From Pseudomonas putida (GTDB taxonomy: Bacteria > Pseudomonadota > Gammaproteobacteria > Pseudomonadales > Pseudomonadaceae): 64,000 nucleotides of DNA. A program made the position numbers and the translations under genes. Each line of letters begins with the position of its first letter. The first letter of the stretch is position 1. Location: contig NZ_CP011789.1 of NCBI RefSeq assembly GCF_001636055.1, forward strand, positions 2,604,001 to 2,668,000. The letters are read 5' to 3'. The notes below the pieces were generated by a model. That model saw only the letters and a program-made list of their open reading frames with translations. It made no database searches and had not been told where the DNA came from. Below, piece after piece: positions 44,404-58,912 of the stretch.

Positions 44404-44844
44404 TCAGTCGCGCAGCAGCGAGAGGCTGTGCAGCGGGCCTGCGAGGTAGTCGTCGAGGCAGCGTGGCACCAACTCGCTGCGCCAGCGCTCGGGTTCTGCG
44501 AGCAACTGCTCGCGAGTCAGCCACACGGCGCGGACGATGTCGCTGTCCAGGGCGCGCTCTGGGTGGTGGCGCAGCGGACGGGCGGCGAAGCAGATGCGCT
44601 GGTAGGTCACGCCGTTACTTGGCGCGGTGTAGAGGTAGATGCCGACCACGCCGGTCAATTCGACCTCCCAGGCGGTTTCCTCGAGGGTTTCACGCAGGGC
44701 GGCCTGGGGCAGGGTTTCGTTGGCCTCCAGGTGACCGGCGGGTTGGTTGAAGACGTGCTTGCCAGCCTTGAACTCTTCGACGAAGAGGAATTTGCCCTCG
44801 TGTTCGACGATGGTGGCGACGGTGATGTGAGGTTGCCAGGTCAT
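44404..44844 (-). CDS. nudJ: NUDIX phosphatase NudJ
   Basis: This Nudix hydrolase (146 residues) removes phosphate from nucleotide and thiamine-pyrophosphate-type substrates in the NudJ family. The Nudix box is at about residues 37-59: G-x5-E-x7-RE-x2-EE in GHLEANETLPQAALRETLEE, followed by TAW where the consensus has a Gly. This is a substitution of Ala for Gly at the edge of the box, not a catalytic residue. The start at 44844 has GGAG six bases upstream; an earlier in-frame ATG 12 bases upstream would sit inside that site. Its position before mnmA-hflD-purB matches the enteric order and supports the name. Confidence 0.88.
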   Translation of the reverse strand: MTWQPHITVATIVEHEGKFLFVEEFKAGKHVFNQPAGHLEANETLPQAALRETLEETAWEVELTGVVGIYLYTAPSNGVTYQRICFAARPLRHHPERALDSDIVRAVWLTREQLLAEPERWRSELVPRCLDDYLAGPLHSLSLLRD

Positions 44845-44874
44845 GAACAGCTCCATAAGGGCTGGTACGGACCT

Positions 44875-44964
44875 TGTAGGAGCGGGTTTATCGAGGCGTC
44901 GAACCGCCGCGAATGCGTCAGTGGATCCAGTATCGCATTCGCGGGTAAACCCGCGCCCACAGGG
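44875..44964. repeat. Degenerate REP inverted pair upstream of nudJ
   Basis: A left arm beginning TGTAGGAGCGGGTTTATCG and a right arm GCGGGTAAACCCGCGCCCAC flank a central GCGAATGCG/CGCATTCGC pairing. It is more diverged than the copies at 42522 and 62008. Confidence 0.7.
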
Positions 44965-44998
44965 TTCGCGTAGGCCGCTAGACATCTTTTATCCAGAA

Positions 44999-45033
44999 AG
45001 CACAAACCCCGGTGCGTGGCCGGGGTCTGTGCT
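44999..45033 (-). terminator. Probable terminator after idh
   Basis: AGCACAAACCCCGG (44999-45012) pairs with CCGGGGTCTGTGCT (45020-45033) with one mismatch and a 7-base loop, starting 17 bp after the idh stop. Only a weak T-rich tail follows on the minus strand. Confidence 0.65.
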
Positions 45034-45050
45034 GTTACTTCAAGCGAACC

Positions 45051-48963
<3,913 letters not shown>

Positions 48964-48969
48964 GGTAAC

Positions 48970-49016
48970 AAAAAAACCGGCCGTCTCTTCATATTAAAGA
49001 GGCGGCCGGTTTTTTC
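48970..49016. terminator. Bidirectional terminator between icd and cspD
   Basis: AAAAAACCGGCCGTCTCTT (from 48971) pairs with AAGAGGCGGCCGGTTTTTT apart from one wobble, with a 7-base loop. An A run before and a T run after the stem suit both convergent genes. Confidence 0.93.
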
Positions 49017-49036
49017 GTATAGGACAGGAGTTGGAG

Positions 49037-49285
49037 TCAGGCCTCGGCAGCCGTGTTCGCTTGCGAGGTGCCTACCGTGGTGCTGGGGCTGGAGATATTG
49101 ACCGCGTGCAGTCCCTTGGGGCCTTGGACGATGTCGAAGGAGACGGTCTGGCCGGCCTTCAATGTCTTGTAGCCGTCCATCTGGATCGCCGAATAGTGGG
49201 CGAACAGGTCGTCTGTCTTGCCCTCTTCGTTGATGAACCCATAGCCCTTGGCATTGTTGAACCACTTGACTTTACCGCTTGCCAT
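49037..49285 (-). CDS. cspD: Cold-shock-domain protein CspD
   Basis: This single-stranded nucleic-acid-binding protein has 82 residues. The cold-shock domain carries both RNP motifs, KGYGFINEE and DLFAHYSAI, and begins [14 protein letters not shown]-terminal tail of ~15 Ser/Thr/Ala residues follows. The start at 49285 is preceded by GAGGG; an upstream TTG is not needed. It is divergent from clpS, the arrangement seen in many gamma-proteobacteria, where CspD is tied to stationary phase and inhibits replication. Confidence 0.92.
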   Translation of the reverse strand: MASGKVKWFNNAKGYGFINEEGKTDDLFAHYSAIQMDGYKTLKAGQTVSFDIVQGPKGLHAVNISSPSTTVGTSQANTAAEA

Positions 49286-49513
49286 CCCTATGTCCCTCTG
49301 CAAAGGACTCCATCACTGGAGTATCATCCACTTCATCCGCATACGAACCGTGCGAAAAATCTGGTTGACTGCGCGGATCTTTATAGACCACGGTGGGTTC
49401 TTATTGGTTGTAACACCGTTTTGCCGATAGTCAAGGTCATGCGGCGGCCGCTCCTGCGGTGACTGCGCGGTCAATCCATTACCCTAACCTGTCGATATGA
49501 TGAAATTCTTTCC

Positions 49514-49876
49514 ATGCATGCACTCAGGCAGATTCGACTAACATTCAATCAGGATCATCCGAAGTCCGATGAGGACGACGGTGCAGGTCTGGCAGTGCAG
49601 GAAGCCAAGCCGATCCTGCAGGCGCCACCGATGTACAAGGTGGTTTTGTTCAATGATGACTACACGCCGATGGATTTCGTCGTCGAAGTGCTCGAGACGT
49701 TCTTCAGTCTGAACCGCGAGCTGGCGACCAAGATCATGCTGACCGTCCATACCGAGGGGCGGGCAGTGTGCGGATTGTTTACCCGCGACATCGCCGAGAC
49801 CAAGGCCATGCAGGTCAATCAATACGCAAGAGAAAGCCAGCATCCGCTACTCTGTGAAATCGAGAAGGACGGTTAA
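49514..49876 (+). CDS. clpS: ATP-dependent Clp protease adaptor ClpS
   Basis: ClpS binds proteins with N-terminal Leu, Phe, Tyr or Trp and hands them to ClpAP. The 120-residue protein has a flexible acidic N-terminal tail (~35 residues) and then the core [20 protein letters not shown], which holds the N-end-residue pocket. The [20 protein letters not shown] segment follows. It is 30 bp upstream of clpA and surely co-transcribed. Upstream, 228 bp separate it from the divergent cspD. Confidence 0.95.
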   Translation: MHALRQIRLTFNQDHPKSDEDDGAGLAVQEAKPILQAPPMYKVVLFNDDYTPMDFVVEVLETFFSLNRELATKIMLTVHTEGRAVCGLFTRDIAETKAMQVNQYARESQHPLLCEIEKDG

Positions 49877-49906
49877 TCGCCGACCACTTGGGTATGAGGT
49901 GAAGCT

Positions 49907-52177
49907 ATGTTAAACCGCGAGCTCGAAGTCACCCTCAATCTGGCCTTCAAGGAGGCCCGTTCGAAGCGTCATGAATTCATGACCGTCGAACACCTGTTGC
50001 TGGCACTCCTTGACAATGAGGCCGCCGCGACCGTTCTGCGCGCCTGTGGCGCCAATCTCGACAAGCTCAAGCATGACCTGCAGGAGTTCATCGATTCGAC
50101 CACGCCACTGATTCCCGTCCACGACGAGGACCGCGAAACCCAGCCTACGCTTGGTTTCCAGCGTGTGCTGCAGCGCGCCGTTTTCCACGTGCAAAGCTCT
50201 GGCAAGCGTGAAGTGACCGGTGCCAATGTGCTGGTAGCGATCTTCAGCGAACAGGAAAGCCAGGCCGTGTTCCTGCTCAAGCAGCAGAGCGTGGCGCGCA
50301 TCGATGTGGTCAACTACATCGCCCATGGCATCTCCAAAGTGCCGGGGCACGGTCCGCATGCCGACAGCGACCAGGAAATGCAGGATGAGGAGGGAGGCGA
50401 GGCGTCTTCGTCAAGCAACCCGCTGGACGCCTATGCCAGCAACCTCAACGAACTGGCCCGTGCCGGTCGTATCGATCCGCTGGTGGGGCGTGAGCAGGAG
50501 GTCGAGCGCGTCGCGCAGATCCTGGCCCGTCGCCGCAAGAACAACCCGCTGCTGGTCGGGGAGGCGGGCGTCGGCAAGACTGCCATCGCCGAAGGCCTGG
50601 CCAAGCGCATCGTCGATGGCCAGGTGCCGGACCTGTTGGCGCAGAGCGTGGTCTACTCGCTCGACCTGGGTGCACTGCTGGCCGGCACCAAATACCGCGG
50701 CGATTTCGAGAAGCGCTTCAAGGCGCTGCTGGGTGAGCTGCGCAAGCGTCCGCAGGCAATCCTGTTCATCGACGAGATTCACACCATCATTGGTGCCGGT
50801 GCGGCATCCGGTGGGGTGATGGATGCGTCCAACCTGCTCAAGCCATTGCTGTCCTCCGGCGATATCCGCTGCATCGGTTCGACCACCTTCCAGGAATTCC
50901 GTGGCATCTTCGAGAAGGACCGTGCCCTGGCGCGGCGTTTCCAGAAGGTCGATGTCAGCGAGCCGTCGGTGGAAGATACCGTTGGTATCCTGCGTGGCCT
51001 GAAGGGTCGTTTCGAAAGCCACCACAACATCGAGTACAGCGATGAGGCGCTGCGCGCGGCTGCAGAACTGGCTGCTCGCTACATCAATGACCGCCACATG
51101 CCGGACAAGGCCATCGACGTGATCGATGAAGCGGGTGCTTACCAGCGCCTGCAGCCGGAAGCCAGCCGGGTCAAGCGCATCGAGGTGCCGCAGGTCGAGG
51201 ACATCGTCGCCAAGATCGCGCGGATTCCGCCGAAGCACGTCACCAGTTCCGACAAGGAGCTGCTGCGTAACCTGGAGCGTGACCTCAAGCTGACCGTGTT
51301 CGGTCAGGATGCGGCGATCGACTCGCTGTCCACCGCCATCAAGCTGTCGCGTGCAGGCCTGAAGGCGCCGGACAAGCCGGTCGGTTCGTTCCTGTTCGCA
51401 GGCCCGACCGGTGTCGGCAAGACCGAGGCTGCACGTCAGCTGGCCAAGGCGCTTGGGGTGGAGCTGGTGCGCTTCGACATGTCCGAGTACATGGAGCGGC
51501 ATACCGTGTCGCGCCTGATCGGTGCGCCGCCCGGCTATGTCGGTTTCGACCAGGGCGGTCTGCTGACCGAGGCGATCACCAAGCAACCGCATTGTGTGCT
51601 GCTGCTCGATGAGATCGAGAAGGCCCATCCTGAAGTCTTCAACCTGCTGCTGCAGGTGATGGACCACGGGACGCTGACCGATAACAACGGACGCAAGGCA
51701 GACTTCCGCAACGTGATCCTGATCATGACCACCAACGCGGGTGCCGAAACCGCGGCGCGTGCCTCGATCGGCTTCACCCAGCAGGATCACACGTCCGATG
51801 CCATGGAAGTCATCCGCAAGAGCTTCACGCCGGAGTTCCGCAACCGCCTGGACACCATCATCCAGTTCGGCCGCCTGAGTCACGAGACGATCAAGAGTAT
51901 CGTCGACAAGTTCCTCATCGAGCTGCAGGCCCAGTTGGAAGACAAGCGCGTGTTGCTGGAGGTCAGCGACGAGGCGCGCGGCTGGCTGGCAGTCAAGGGC
52001 TACGACGTGCAGATGGGCGCACGCCCGATGGCACGACTCATCCAGGACAAGATCAAGCGGCCGCTGGCCGAGGAGATCCTGTTCGGCGAGCTGTCCGAGC
52101 ACGGTGGCGTGGTGCATGTCGAGTTGCGTGACGGTGAGCTGGTCTTCGATTTCGAGACCACGGCCGAGGTTGCGTAA
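49907..52177 (+). CDS. clpA: ATP-dependent Clp protease ATP-binding subunit ClpA
   Basis: ClpA is the AAA+ unfoldase that feeds substrates into ClpP. The 756-residue protein has an N-terminal repeat domain (ClpS-docking, [20 protein letters not shown]). Two ATPase modules have Walker A motifs GEAGVGKT (Lys224) and GPTGVGKT (Lys505), and Walker [12 protein letters not shown] and [15 protein letters not shown]. The IGL-type ClpP loop region is expected between the second module's motifs. An acidic Glu/Ser linker lies around residues 150-170. clpP is not in the window. Confidence 0.96.
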   Translation: MLNRELEVTLNLAFKEARSKRHEFMTVEHLLLALLDNEAAATVLRACGANLDKLKHDLQEFIDSTTPLIPVHDEDRETQPTLGFQRVLQRAVFHVQSSGKREVTGANVLVAIFSEQESQAVFLLKQQSVARIDVVNYIAHGISKVPGHGPHADSDQEMQDEEGGEASSSSNPLDAYASNLNELARAGRIDPLVGREQEVERVAQILARRRKNNPLLVGEAGVGKTAIAEGLAKRIVDGQVPDLLAQSVVYSLDLGALLAGTKYRGDFEKRFKALLGELRKRPQAILFIDEIHTIIGAGAASGGVMDASNLLKPLLSSGDIRCIGSTTFQEFRGIFEKDRALARRFQKVDVSEPSVEDTVGILRGLKGRFESHHNIEYSDEALRAAAELAARYINDRHMPDKAIDVIDEAGAYQRLQPEASRVKRIEVPQVEDIVAKIARIPPKHVTSSDKELLRNLERDLKLTVFGQDAAIDSLSTAIKLSRAGLKAPDKPVGSFLFAGPTGVGKTEAARQLAKALGVELVRFDMSEYMERHTVSRLIGAPPGYVGFDQGGLLTEAITKQPHCVLLLDEIEKAHPEVFNLLLQVMDHGTLTDNNGRKADFRNVILIMTTNAGAETAARASIGFTQQDHTSDAMEVIRKSFTPEFRNRLDTIIQFGRLSHETIKSIVDKFLIELQAQLEDKRVLLEVSDEARGWLAVKGYDVQMGARPMARLIQDKIKRPLAEEILFGELSEHGGVVHVELRDGELVFDFETTAEVA

Positions 52178-52192
52178 CAGCGGTGTCGCGCT

Positions 52193-52230
52193 GTGCCTGT
52201 GGGAGCGGCTTTGGTCGCGATCACAGGCAC
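52193..52230. repeat. REP-like hairpin after clpA
   Basis: GTGCCTGTG (52193-52201) and CACAGGCAC (52222-52230) form a perfect 9-bp stem around a GGAGCGGCTTTGGTCGCGAT loop. It begins 16 bp after the clpA stop and may protect or end the clpA transcript. Confidence 0.6.
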
Positions 52231-52254
52231 GGCCGGTCTACATTCAAGCAGATA

Positions 52255-52284
52255 CAAAAAAGCCCGGCACATAGGCCGGGCTTT
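52255..52284 (-). terminator. Intrinsic terminator after infA
   Basis: AAAGCCCGGC (52259-52268) pairs with GCCGGGCTTT (52275-52284) around a 6-base loop. The A run before it gives U residues in the infA transcript; it can also serve clpA. Confidence 0.9.
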
Positions 52285-52298
52285 GTCATGGCTGGAGC

Positions 52299-52517
52299 TT
52301 AGCGGGCGCGGTAGGTGATGCGGCCCTTGCTCAGGTCGTATGGCGTCAGTTCGACGCGAACCTTGTCGCCAGTGAGAATACGGATGTAGTTCTTGCGCAT
52401 CTTGCCGGAGATGTGCGCGGTAACGACGTGCCCGTTTTCCAACTCCACGCGGAACATGGTGTTGGGCAGGGTGTCGACGACAGTGCCTTCCATTTCGAAG
52501 CTGTCTTCTTTCGACAT
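52299..52517 (-). CDS. infA: Translation initiation factor IF-1
   Basis: IF-1 binds the ribosomal A site during initiation. The 72-residue protein is the standard length, with an OB fold: [19 protein letters not shown], then [20 protein letters not shown] and the C-terminal [11 protein letters not shown]. The ATG at 52517 is the family start; the longer ORF adds 18 residues in the promoter region. It is downstream of aat and bpt on the same strand, 103 bp after bpt, and is likely also served by its own promoter. Confidence 0.97.
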
Positions 52518-52620
52518 GCAGTAAAGCCCTCGGTATCCAGTGATGGCCCGACGCACGACTGCACCGGGCAAAAAAAGTGGCGTGGATTATGCCCGAAAAC
52601 TGTGTTTCAAGCCAATGCTT

Positions 52621-53328
52621 TCAGTTGAGGCTGACCCAGCGCTGGTTGATCAGCAGTTCGATGGGGCGATACTGGGTCTTGTAGTTCATCTTCTTGCAGT
52701 TCTTGATCCAGTAACCCAGGTAGACAGCCTCGAGATTCTGCCGCAGCGCTTCGGTGATCTGCCAGAGAATGGCAAAGCGCCCCAGGCTGCGACGTTCTTC
52801 ATCAGGCTCGTAGAAGGTGTAGACCGCCGAAAGGCCGTTGGGCAGCAGGTCGCAAACGGCGATCGCCAGCAGGCGGCCTTCGAGGCGGAACTCGTAGAAC
52901 CAGCAGAACGGCAGGTCGCGTACCAGGAAGGTGGAGAACTGGTCGCGGCTGGGCGGATACATGTCGCCGTCCGAATGGCGCTGTTCGATGTAGCGTCGAT
53001 ACAGGTCGAAGTACTCTTCCTTGAAGGCTGGGCGCGCAGCGGTGACGGTGACGTCGGCGTTGCGTTTGAGGATGCGCCGCTGCTGGCGGTTGGGGATGAA
53101 GCGTGCCGCGGGGATGCGTGCCGGCACGCAGGCATTGCAATTCTGGCAGTGCGGGCGATAGAGATGATCGCCGCTGCGACGAAAACCCATTTCAGAAAGG
53201 TCGGCGTACACATGGACGTCCATCGGCTGGCTGGGGTCCAGGAACAGCGTGGTCGCCTGCTCCTCCGGCAGATAGCTGCAGGAGTGAGGTTGAGTGGCAT
53301 AGAACTTCAACCGCGCCAACTCTGTCAT
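52621..53328 (-). CDS. bpt: Aspartate/glutamate leucyltransferase Bpt
   Basis: Bpt transfers Leu from Leu-tRNA to proteins whose N-terminus is Asp or Glu, creating a ClpS-recognised N-degron. It is the bacterial relative of eukaryotic arginyltransferase ATE1. The 235-residue protein has the Cys-rich N-terminal segment [15 protein letters not shown] and the GNAT-like C-terminal half ([20 protein letters not shown], then [18 protein letters not shown]). The start at 53328 has GAGGGG upstream. It is 55 bp downstream of aat, the other transferase of the pathway. Confidence 0.93.
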   Translation of the reverse strand: MTELARLKFYATQPHSCSYLPEEQATTLFLDPSQPMDVHVYADLSEMGFRRSGDHLYRPHCQNCNACVPARIPAARFIPNRQQRRILKRNADVTVTAARPAFKEEYFDLYRRYIEQRHSDGDMYPPSRDQFSTFLVRDLPFCWFYEFRLEGRLLAIAVCDLLPNGLSAVYTFYEPDEERRSLGRFAILWQITEALRQNLEAVYLGYWIKNCKKMNYKTQYRPIELLINQRWVSLN

Positions 53329-53383
53329 GATCGACCCCTCGGCAAGACGTTGTCTTAAGTGTATGCCAGCAATGGGAACTCGC

Positions 53384-54064
53384 CTAGCGAACCCAGGTTG
53401 CCTTGCTGGGCTCGTCGAGGTGGTGCGCGAGATAACCGGCGAACTCGGCGCGGCTGATGGCGCGAGCACCGAGGCTGTGCAAATGATTGGTCGGCATCTG
53501 GCAGTCGATCAGGGCAAAGCCGGCCTGGCGCAGGTGCTCGACCAGGGTCGCGAAGCCCACCTTCGAAGCGTTGTCGGCACGGCTGAACATGGACTCTCCG
53601 AAGAACAGCTGGCCCATGGCCAAGCCATACAGGCCACCGACCAGCTCGCCATCCTGGCGCACCTCCACCGAATGGGCGATGCCGCGTCGATGCAGTTCAC
53701 AGTACGCGGCCTGCATGCTGTCGGTGATCCAGGTACCGTCGGCGTAGTCGCGCGGTGCGGCGCAAGCGGCGATGACCCGTTCGAAGTCGCTGTCGAAGCT
53801 CACCTGGTAGCGGCCCTGGCGCAGGAGCTTGGCCAGTGAGCGCGAAACGTGCAACTCGTCCGGGAAGAGTACGGTGCGCGGGTCCGGTGACCACCAGAGG
53901 ATGGGTTGGCCGTCCTGGTACCAGGGAAAGCAGCCATGACGATAGGCCTGGATCAGGCGCTCCGGCGTCAGGTCGCCACCGGCGGCGAGCAGGCCGTTGG
54001 GCTCGTTCAGGGCTTTTTCCAGGGGCGGGAAGGTCAGCGAGTCGCGGGTCAGCCAGGTGAGCAT
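53384..54064 (-). CDS. aat: Leucyl/phenylalanyl-tRNA--protein transferase Aat
   Basis: Aat adds Leu or Phe to proteins with N-terminal Arg or Lys, making them ClpS-ClpAP substrates. The 226-residue protein has the family motifs [40 protein letters not shown] region, [20 protein letters not shown] and [16 protein letters not shown]. The start at 54064 gives [15 protein letters not shown], the usual beginning; the longer ORF adds 45 residues without support. It is divergent from ftsK across 407 bp and heads an aat-bpt-infA transcript. Confidence 0.95.
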   Translation of the reverse strand: MLTWLTRDSLTFPPLEKALNEPNGLLAAGGDLTPERLIQAYRHGCFPWYQDGQPILWWSPDPRTVLFPDELHVSRSLAKLLRQGRYQVSFDSDFERVIAACAAPRDYADGTWITDSMQAAYCELHRRGIAHSVEVRQDGELVGGLYGLAMGQLFFGESMFSRADNASKVGFATLVEHLRQAGFALIDCQMPTNHLHSLGARAISRAEFAGYLAHHLDEPSKATWVR

Positions 54065-54267
54065 GGTCTTTCGGCGGTAGGGGAGGGGAGAGGGCAGCAT
54101 GGCGGCTGAAAGAAACGTGGTCAACGTCTGGCCTTGTGCTGCCCGAGGGGCTGCCAGCGAATGGGATTGGTTCCTGCCCGCCATTGGTGGTTTTGGCACA
54201 GCGTATACGGCGCTTTCCTACGCATTAATGAGCCATCCGGCACCAACCCGGACATTTGCTGTCATAC

Positions 54268-54283
54268 CTGTGCAAAAATACAG
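54268..54283. promoter_or_regulatory. LexA-like (SOS) box in the aat/ftsK divergent region
   Basis: CTGTGCAAAAATACAG has the CTGT-N8-ACAG pattern of a gamma-proteobacterial LexA site. It lies 189 bp before the ftsK start codon. E. coli ftsK (dinH) is an established LexA-controlled gene, which supports the call. The whole 54065-54471 interval holds no gene I can support. Confidence 0.65.
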
Positions 54284-54364
54284 CATAAGCCTTTGTCACA
54301 GAACAAAATGCATGCTCAAATTGCACCCATGGAAATCGGCCCTCCGTTCATGCGCCATGCGGCG

Positions 54365-54380
54365 TGCCGCCATGGCGGCA
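54365..54380. promoter_or_regulatory. Perfect 16-bp palindrome upstream of ftsK
   Basis: TGCCGCCATGGCGGCA is a perfect palindrome without a spacer, 92 bp before the ftsK start codon. It could bind a dimeric regulator; no factor is recognised. Confidence 0.35.
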
Positions 54381-54471
54381 GGCGGGCAGTAATGATAAAA
54401 GTAGTGGTTCGTCGGCCAGTCATCGGCTCGATCACTATTTAACGCGCAGCGAGCGCAGGAATAGACGCGTT

Positions 54472-56889
54472 TTGAAGAAATCCACCGCAACCCCGACCCC
54501 TTTGCCCGTGCCATTGTGGCGCCAGCAGTTGCATTATCGCCTGAAGGAAGGCGCGCTGATCGCCGTCGGTGCCCTGTGCCTGTACCTGTGGATGGCGCTG
54601 CTGACCTACGACACGTCCGATCCGAGCTTCAGCCACACCAGCAACGTCGACCAGGTGCAGAATGCTGCCGGGCGCGCCGGAGCCTTCTTCGCCGACATCC
54701 TGTTCATGGTGCTCGGCTATTTCGCCTACATTTTCCCGTTGCTGCTGGCAATCAAGACCTGGCAGATCTTCCGCGAGCGCCATCAGCCCTGGCAATGGAG
54801 CGGCTGGCTATTCTCCTGGCGCTTGATCGGCCTGGTGTTCCTGGTGCTGTCGGGCGCGGCGCTGGCGCATATCCATTTCCACCCCACTGCGAGCATGCCG
54901 TTCTCCGCAGGCGGTGCCCTGGGTGAAAGCCTGGGTGACCTGGCGCGCAACCTGCTGAACGTGCAGGGCAGCACGCTGATGTTCATCGCCCTGTTCCTGT
55001 TCGGCCTGACCGTGTTCACCGATCTGTCCTGGTTCAAGGTGATGGATGTCACCGGCAAGATCACCCTCGATCTGTTCGAACTGGTGCAGGGCGCAGCCAC
55101 TCGCTGGTGGGAGGCGCGCAACGAGCGCAAGCGCCTGGTGGCGCAACTGCGCGAGGTAGATGACCAGGTCGATGAGGTGGTTGCTCCTGTGGTCGCGGAC
55201 AAACGCGAGCAGATCAAGGCCCGCGAGCGCATCATCGAGCGCGACGAGGCACTCACCAAGCACGTGGCCCAGCGCGAGCAACAGCCGGCCCCGGTGATCA
55301 ACATCCCCGCGCCGCCGCCCAAGGCTGCCGAACCGAGCAAGCGGGTGATGAAGGAGAAGCAGGCGCCGCTGTTCGTCGACAGCGCCGTCGAAGGCACGCT
55401 GCCGTCGATCTCCATTCTCGACCCGGCCGAGCAGAAGAAGATCGAGTATTCGCCCGAGTCGCTGGCTGGCGTCGGTCACCTGCTGGAAATCAAGCTGAAG
55501 GAATTCGGTGTCGAGGTGTCGGTGGACTCCATCCATCCGGGCCCGGTGATTACCCGTTACGAAATCCAGCCGGCTGCAGGTGTCAAGGTCAGCCGCATCG
55601 CCAACCTGGCGAAGGACCTGGCGCGTTCGCTGGCAGTGACCAGCGTGCGGGTGGTCGAGGTGATCCCCGGCAAGACTACCGTGGGTATCGAAATCCCCAA
55701 CGAGAACCGTCAGATGGTGCGCTTCTCCGAAGTGCTGTCGACCCCGCAGTACGACGAGCAGAAGTCGCCGGTCACCCTCGCGCTGGGGCATGACATCGGC
55801 GGCAAGCCAGTGATCACCGACCTTGCCAAGATGCCGCACCTGCTGGTGGCCGGTACCACCGGTTCCGGTAAATCGGTGGGTGTGAACGCGATGATCCTTT
55901 CGATCCTGTTCAAGTCCGGCCCTGAAGATGCGCGGCTGATCATGATCGACCCGAAGATGCTCGAACTGTCGATCTACGAAGGCATTCCGCACCTGCTGTG
56001 CCCGGTGGTCACCGACATGAAGGACGCCGCCAACGCCCTGCGCTGGAGCGTCGCCGAGATGGAGCGCCGCTACAAGCTGATGGCTGCCATGGGCGTGCGT
56101 AACCTGGCGGGCTTCAACCGCAAGATCAAGGACGCCCAGGAAGCGGGTGAGGTCATCCACGATCCGCTGTACCGTCGCGAGAGCATGGAAGACGAGCCGC
56201 CGACGCTCAAGACCCTGCCGACCATCGTGGTGGTTGTCGATGAATTCGCCGACATGATGATGATCGTCGGCAAGAAGGTCGAAGAGCTGATCGCGCGGAT
56301 CGCCCAGAAGGCGCGGGCGGCCGGTATCCACCTGATCCTCGCCACCCAGCGTCCGTCGGTCGATGTCATCACCGGCCTGATCAAGGCCAACATCCCGACC
56401 CGCATGGCGTTCCAGGTGTCGAGCAAGATCGACTCGCGGACCATCATCGACCAGGGCGGTGCCGAGCAGCTGCTCGGTCATGGTGACATGCTCTACATGC
56501 CGCCGGGTACCAGTCTACCGATCCGTGTTCATGGTGCCTTCGTGTCCGACGATGAAGTGCATCGCGTGGTCGAGGCGTGGAAGCTGCGTGGCGCACCGGA
56601 CTACAACGACGACATCCTCAACGGTGTCGAAGAGGCCGGCAGCGGCTTCGAAGGTGGCGGCGGTGGTGGCGATGGTGACGATGCGGAAACCGACGCCCTG
56701 TACGACGAAGCGGTGCAGTTCGTACTCGAGAGCCGCCGGGCGTCGATCTCCGCGGTACAGCGCAAGCTCAAGATCGGCTACAACCGTGCCGCGCGGATGA
56801 TCGAGGCGATGGAGATGGCCGGCGTAGTCACCCCGATGAACAGCAACGGCTCGCGGGAAGTGATTGCCCCGGGTGGCCCGCGCGATTGA
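54472..56889 (+). CDS. ftsK: DNA translocase FtsK
   Basis: FtsK is anchored at the division septum and pumps chromosome ends so that XerCD can resolve dimers at dif. The 805-residue protein has about four N-terminal membrane segments (residues ~25-180), a linker with charged and Pro-rich stretches (~200-310), and the RecA-like motor. The motor's Walker A is GTTGSGKS with Lys467, and its Walker B region is [12 protein letters not shown]. The C-terminal gamma winged helix ([20 protein letters not shown]) reads KOPS sites. The TTG start at 54472 ([11 protein letters not shown]) is preferred: AGGA precedes it and longer starts add no family sequence. Confidence 0.94.
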   Translation: MKKSTATPTPLPVPLWRQQLHYRLKEGALIAVGALCLYLWMALLTYDTSDPSFSHTSNVDQVQNAAGRAGAFFADILFMVLGYFAYIFPLLLAIKTWQIFRERHQPWQWSGWLFSWRLIGLVFLVLSGAALAHIHFHPTASMPFSAGGALGESLGDLARNLLNVQGSTLMFIALFLFGLTVFTDLSWFKVMDVTGKITLDLFELVQGAATRWWEARNERKRLVAQLREVDDQVDEVVAPVVADKREQIKARERIIERDEALTKHVAQREQQPAPVINIPAPPPKAAEPSKRVMKEKQAPLFVDSAVEGTLPSISILDPAEQKKIEYSPESLAGVGHLLEIKLKEFGVEVSVDSIHPGPVITRYEIQPAAGVKVSRIANLAKDLARSLAVTSVRVVEVIPGKTTVGIEIPNENRQMVRFSEVLSTPQYDEQKSPVTLALGHDIGGKPVITDLAKMPHLLVAGTTGSGKSVGVNAMILSILFKSGPEDARLIMIDPKMLELSIYEGIPHLLCPVVTDMKDAANALRWSVAEMERRYKLMAAMGVRNLAGFNRKIKDAQEAGEVIHDPLYRRESMEDEPPTLKTLPTIVVVVDEFADMMMIVGKKVEELIARIAQKARAAGIHLILATQRPSVDVITGLIKANIPTRMAFQVSSKIDSRTIIDQGGAEQLLGHGDMLYMPPGTSLPIRVHGAFVSDDEVHRVVEAWKLRGAPDYNDDILNGVEEAGSGFEGGGGGGDGDDAETDALYDEAVQFVLESRRASISAVQRKLKIGYNRAARMIEAMEMAGVVTPMNSNGSREVIAPGGPRD

Positions 56890-56951
56890 TGATCACTTTG
56901 CCGGGCGCCAACGACGGCGTTCGGCCTATTCACTGCTCAATGAGGATTCCC

Positions 56952-57575
56952 ATGCGCGCGATTCGCATGCTGTTGGTTTCTGCCCTGACCCTGGGCTCGG
57001 TTACGGCTCATGCCGGTGAGCAAGACGTACAGCGCCTGACCCAATTGCTGGAAAAGTCCCAGACCATCGAGGCCAACTTCTCCCAGCTGACCCTGGATGC
57101 CAGCGGCACCAGCTTGCAGGAAACGACCGGCAAGATGACGGTCAAGCGTCCGGGGCTGTTCTACTGGCACACCGATGCTCCGCAGGAGCAGGTGGTGGTG
57201 TCCGATGGGCAAAAAGTCACCCTGTGGGACCCGGACCTGGAACAGGCCACGGTCAAGAAGCTTGACGTGCGTTTGAGCCAGACCCCGGCGCTGCTGCTGT
57301 CCGGCGATGTCTCCAAAATCAGCCAGAGCTTCGACATCGCGTCGAAGGAGCAGGGCGAGGTCATGGACTTCACCCTCAAGCCCAAGACCAAGGACACGCT
57401 GTTCGACTCCCTGCGCATCTCGTTCCGCAAAGGGCTGATCAATGACATGCAACTGATCGACAGCGTCGGTCAGCGCACCAACATCCTGTTCAACGGGGTC
57501 AAGGCCAACCAGGCTGTCCCGGCGAGCACGTTCCAGTTCAAGATCCCGGAAGGCGCCGACGTCATCCAGGAGTAA
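56952..57575 (+). CDS. lolA: Outer-membrane lipoprotein carrier protein LolA
   Basis: LolA ferries lipoproteins across the periplasm from LolCDE to LolB. The 207-residue precursor has a signal peptide ending near residue 21 (TAHA), then the open beta-barrel: [40 protein letters not shown] and the C-terminal [15 protein letters not shown]. The ATG at 56952 is chosen because GAGG lies six bases before it; a start four codons earlier is also in frame. It follows ftsK by 62 bp and precedes rarA by 11 bp, so all three are likely co-transcribed. Confidence 0.93.
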   Translation: MRAIRMLLVSALTLGSVTAHAGEQDVQRLTQLLEKSQTIEANFSQLTLDASGTSLQETTGKMTVKRPGLFYWHTDAPQEQVVVSDGQKVTLWDPDLEQATVKKLDVRLSQTPALLLSGDVSKISQSFDIASKEQGEVMDFTLKPKTKDTLFDSLRISFRKGLINDMQLIDSVGQRTNILFNGVKANQAVPASTFQFKIPEGADVIQE

Positions 57576-57586
57576 CGCGAGGCATC

Positions 57587-58912
57587 ATGGACCTGTTTCG
57601 AAGCGAACCCGTTGCCCAGCCCCTGGCTGCTCGCCTGCGTCCGTCCAACCTGGACGAGTACGTGGGCCAGGAGCACCTGCTGGCGCGCGGCAAGCCGCTG
57701 CGTGAAGCGCTGGAGCAGGGTGCGCTGCACTCGATGATCTTCTGGGGGCCGCCGGGGGTTGGCAAAACGACGCTGGCCCGGCTGCTTGCGCAGTTTTGCG
57801 ATGCACATTTCGAGACGGTCTCGGCGGTGCTGGCGGGGGTCAAGGAAATCCGCCAGGCCGTCGAGGTGGCCAAGCAGCAGGCCGGCCAGTATGGTCGGCG
57901 TACCATCCTGTTCGTCGATGAAGTGCACCGCTTCAACAAGTCCCAGCAGGATGCCTTTCTACCCTACGTCGAAGACGGCACCTTGCTGTTCATCGGCGCC
58001 ACCACCGAAAACCCTTCGTTCGAACTGAACAACGCCTTGCTGTCGCGGGCCCGGGTCTATGTGCTCAAGAGCCTGGACGAAGCGGCCCTGCGCAAGTTGG
58101 TCAACCGTGCGCTGACCGAAGAACGTGGGCTGGGCAAGCGCAACCTGCGGGTCGGCGATGAGGCGTTCAAAATGCTCATGGCTGCCGCCGATGGCGATGG
58201 TCGGCGCATGCTCAACTTCCTCGAGAACGCTTCCGACCTTGCCGAGGATGGCAGCGAAATCGACGTGCAGATGCTGCAAAGCCTGCTTGGCGACAGCCGC
58301 CGCCGCTTCGACAAGGGTGGCGAGGCGTTCTATGACCAGATATCAGCGCTGCACAAGTCGGTGCGCGGCTCCAATCCTGACGGTGCGCTGTACTGGTTCG
58401 CGCGCATGCTCGATGGCGGTTGCGATCCCTTGTACATCGCCCGTCGCGTGGTGCGCATGGCCAGCGAGGACATCGGTAACGCCGACCCCCGTGCACTGAG
58501 CCTGTGCCTGGCAGCCTGGGATGTCCAGGAGCGCCTGGGCAGCCCCGAGGGCGAGCTGGCGGTGGCCCAGGCCATCACTTACCTTGCCTGCGCACCCAAG
58601 AGCAACGCCGTCTACATGGGCTTCAAGACCGCCTTGCGCGAGGCTGCCGAGCATGGCTCGCTCGAAGTGCCACTGCACTTGCGCAACGCACCGACCAAGC
58701 TGATGAAGCAACTGGGCTATGGCGATGAGTACCGCTACGCCCACGACGAGCCGGATGCCTACGCAGCAGGCGAAGATTACTTCCCCGACGAACTCGAGCC
58801 ACGCCCCTATTATCAGCCAGTGCCACGTGGCCTGGAGTTGAAGATTGGCGAGAAACTGCGCCACCTTGCCGAACTGGACCGCAACAGCCCCCGTCAACGG
58901 AGAAAAACGTGA
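57587..58912 (+). CDS. rarA: Replication-associated recombination protein RarA (MgsA)
   Basis: This AAA+ ATPase is related to clamp loaders and acts at stalled replication forks. The 441-residue protein has the Walker A GPPGVGKT (Lys60), the Walker [13 protein letters not shown], and the sensor region [20 protein letters not shown]. The C-terminal MgsA-type tetramerisation part includes [20 protein letters not shown] and [13 protein letters not shown]. It starts with a GAGG site 11 bp after lolA. Its stop overlaps the crcB GTG start. Confidence 0.95.
   Translation: MDLFRSEPVAQPLAARLRPSNLDEYVGQEHLLARGKPLREALEQGALHSMIFWGPPGVGKTTLARLLAQFCDAHFETVSAVLAGVKEIRQAVEVAKQQAGQYGRRTILFVDEVHRFNKSQQDAFLPYVEDGTLLFIGATTENPSFELNNALLSRARVYVLKSLDEAALRKLVNRALTEERGLGKRNLRVGDEAFKMLMAAADGDGRRMLNFLENASDLAEDGSEIDVQMLQSLLGDSRRRFDKGGEAFYDQISALHKSVRGSNPDGALYWFARMLDGGCDPLYIARRVVRMASEDIGNADPRALSLCLAAWDVQERLGSPEGELAVAQAITYLACAPKSNAVYMGFKTALREAAEHGSLEVPLHLRNAPTKLMKQLGYGDEYRYAHDEPDAYAAGEDYFPDELEPRPYYQPVPRGLELKIGEKLRHLAELDRNSPRQRRKT

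Noticed and set aside
54808..56481. 557-codon minus-strand ORF opposite ftsK
   Set aside because: Antisense to the FtsK motor; low-complexity Asp/His/Arg composition from mirrored codons.
58700..58908. Fluoride riboswitch ahead of crcB
   Set aside because: crcB starts inside the rarA stop codon, so there is no leader; I see no riboswitch-like structure.
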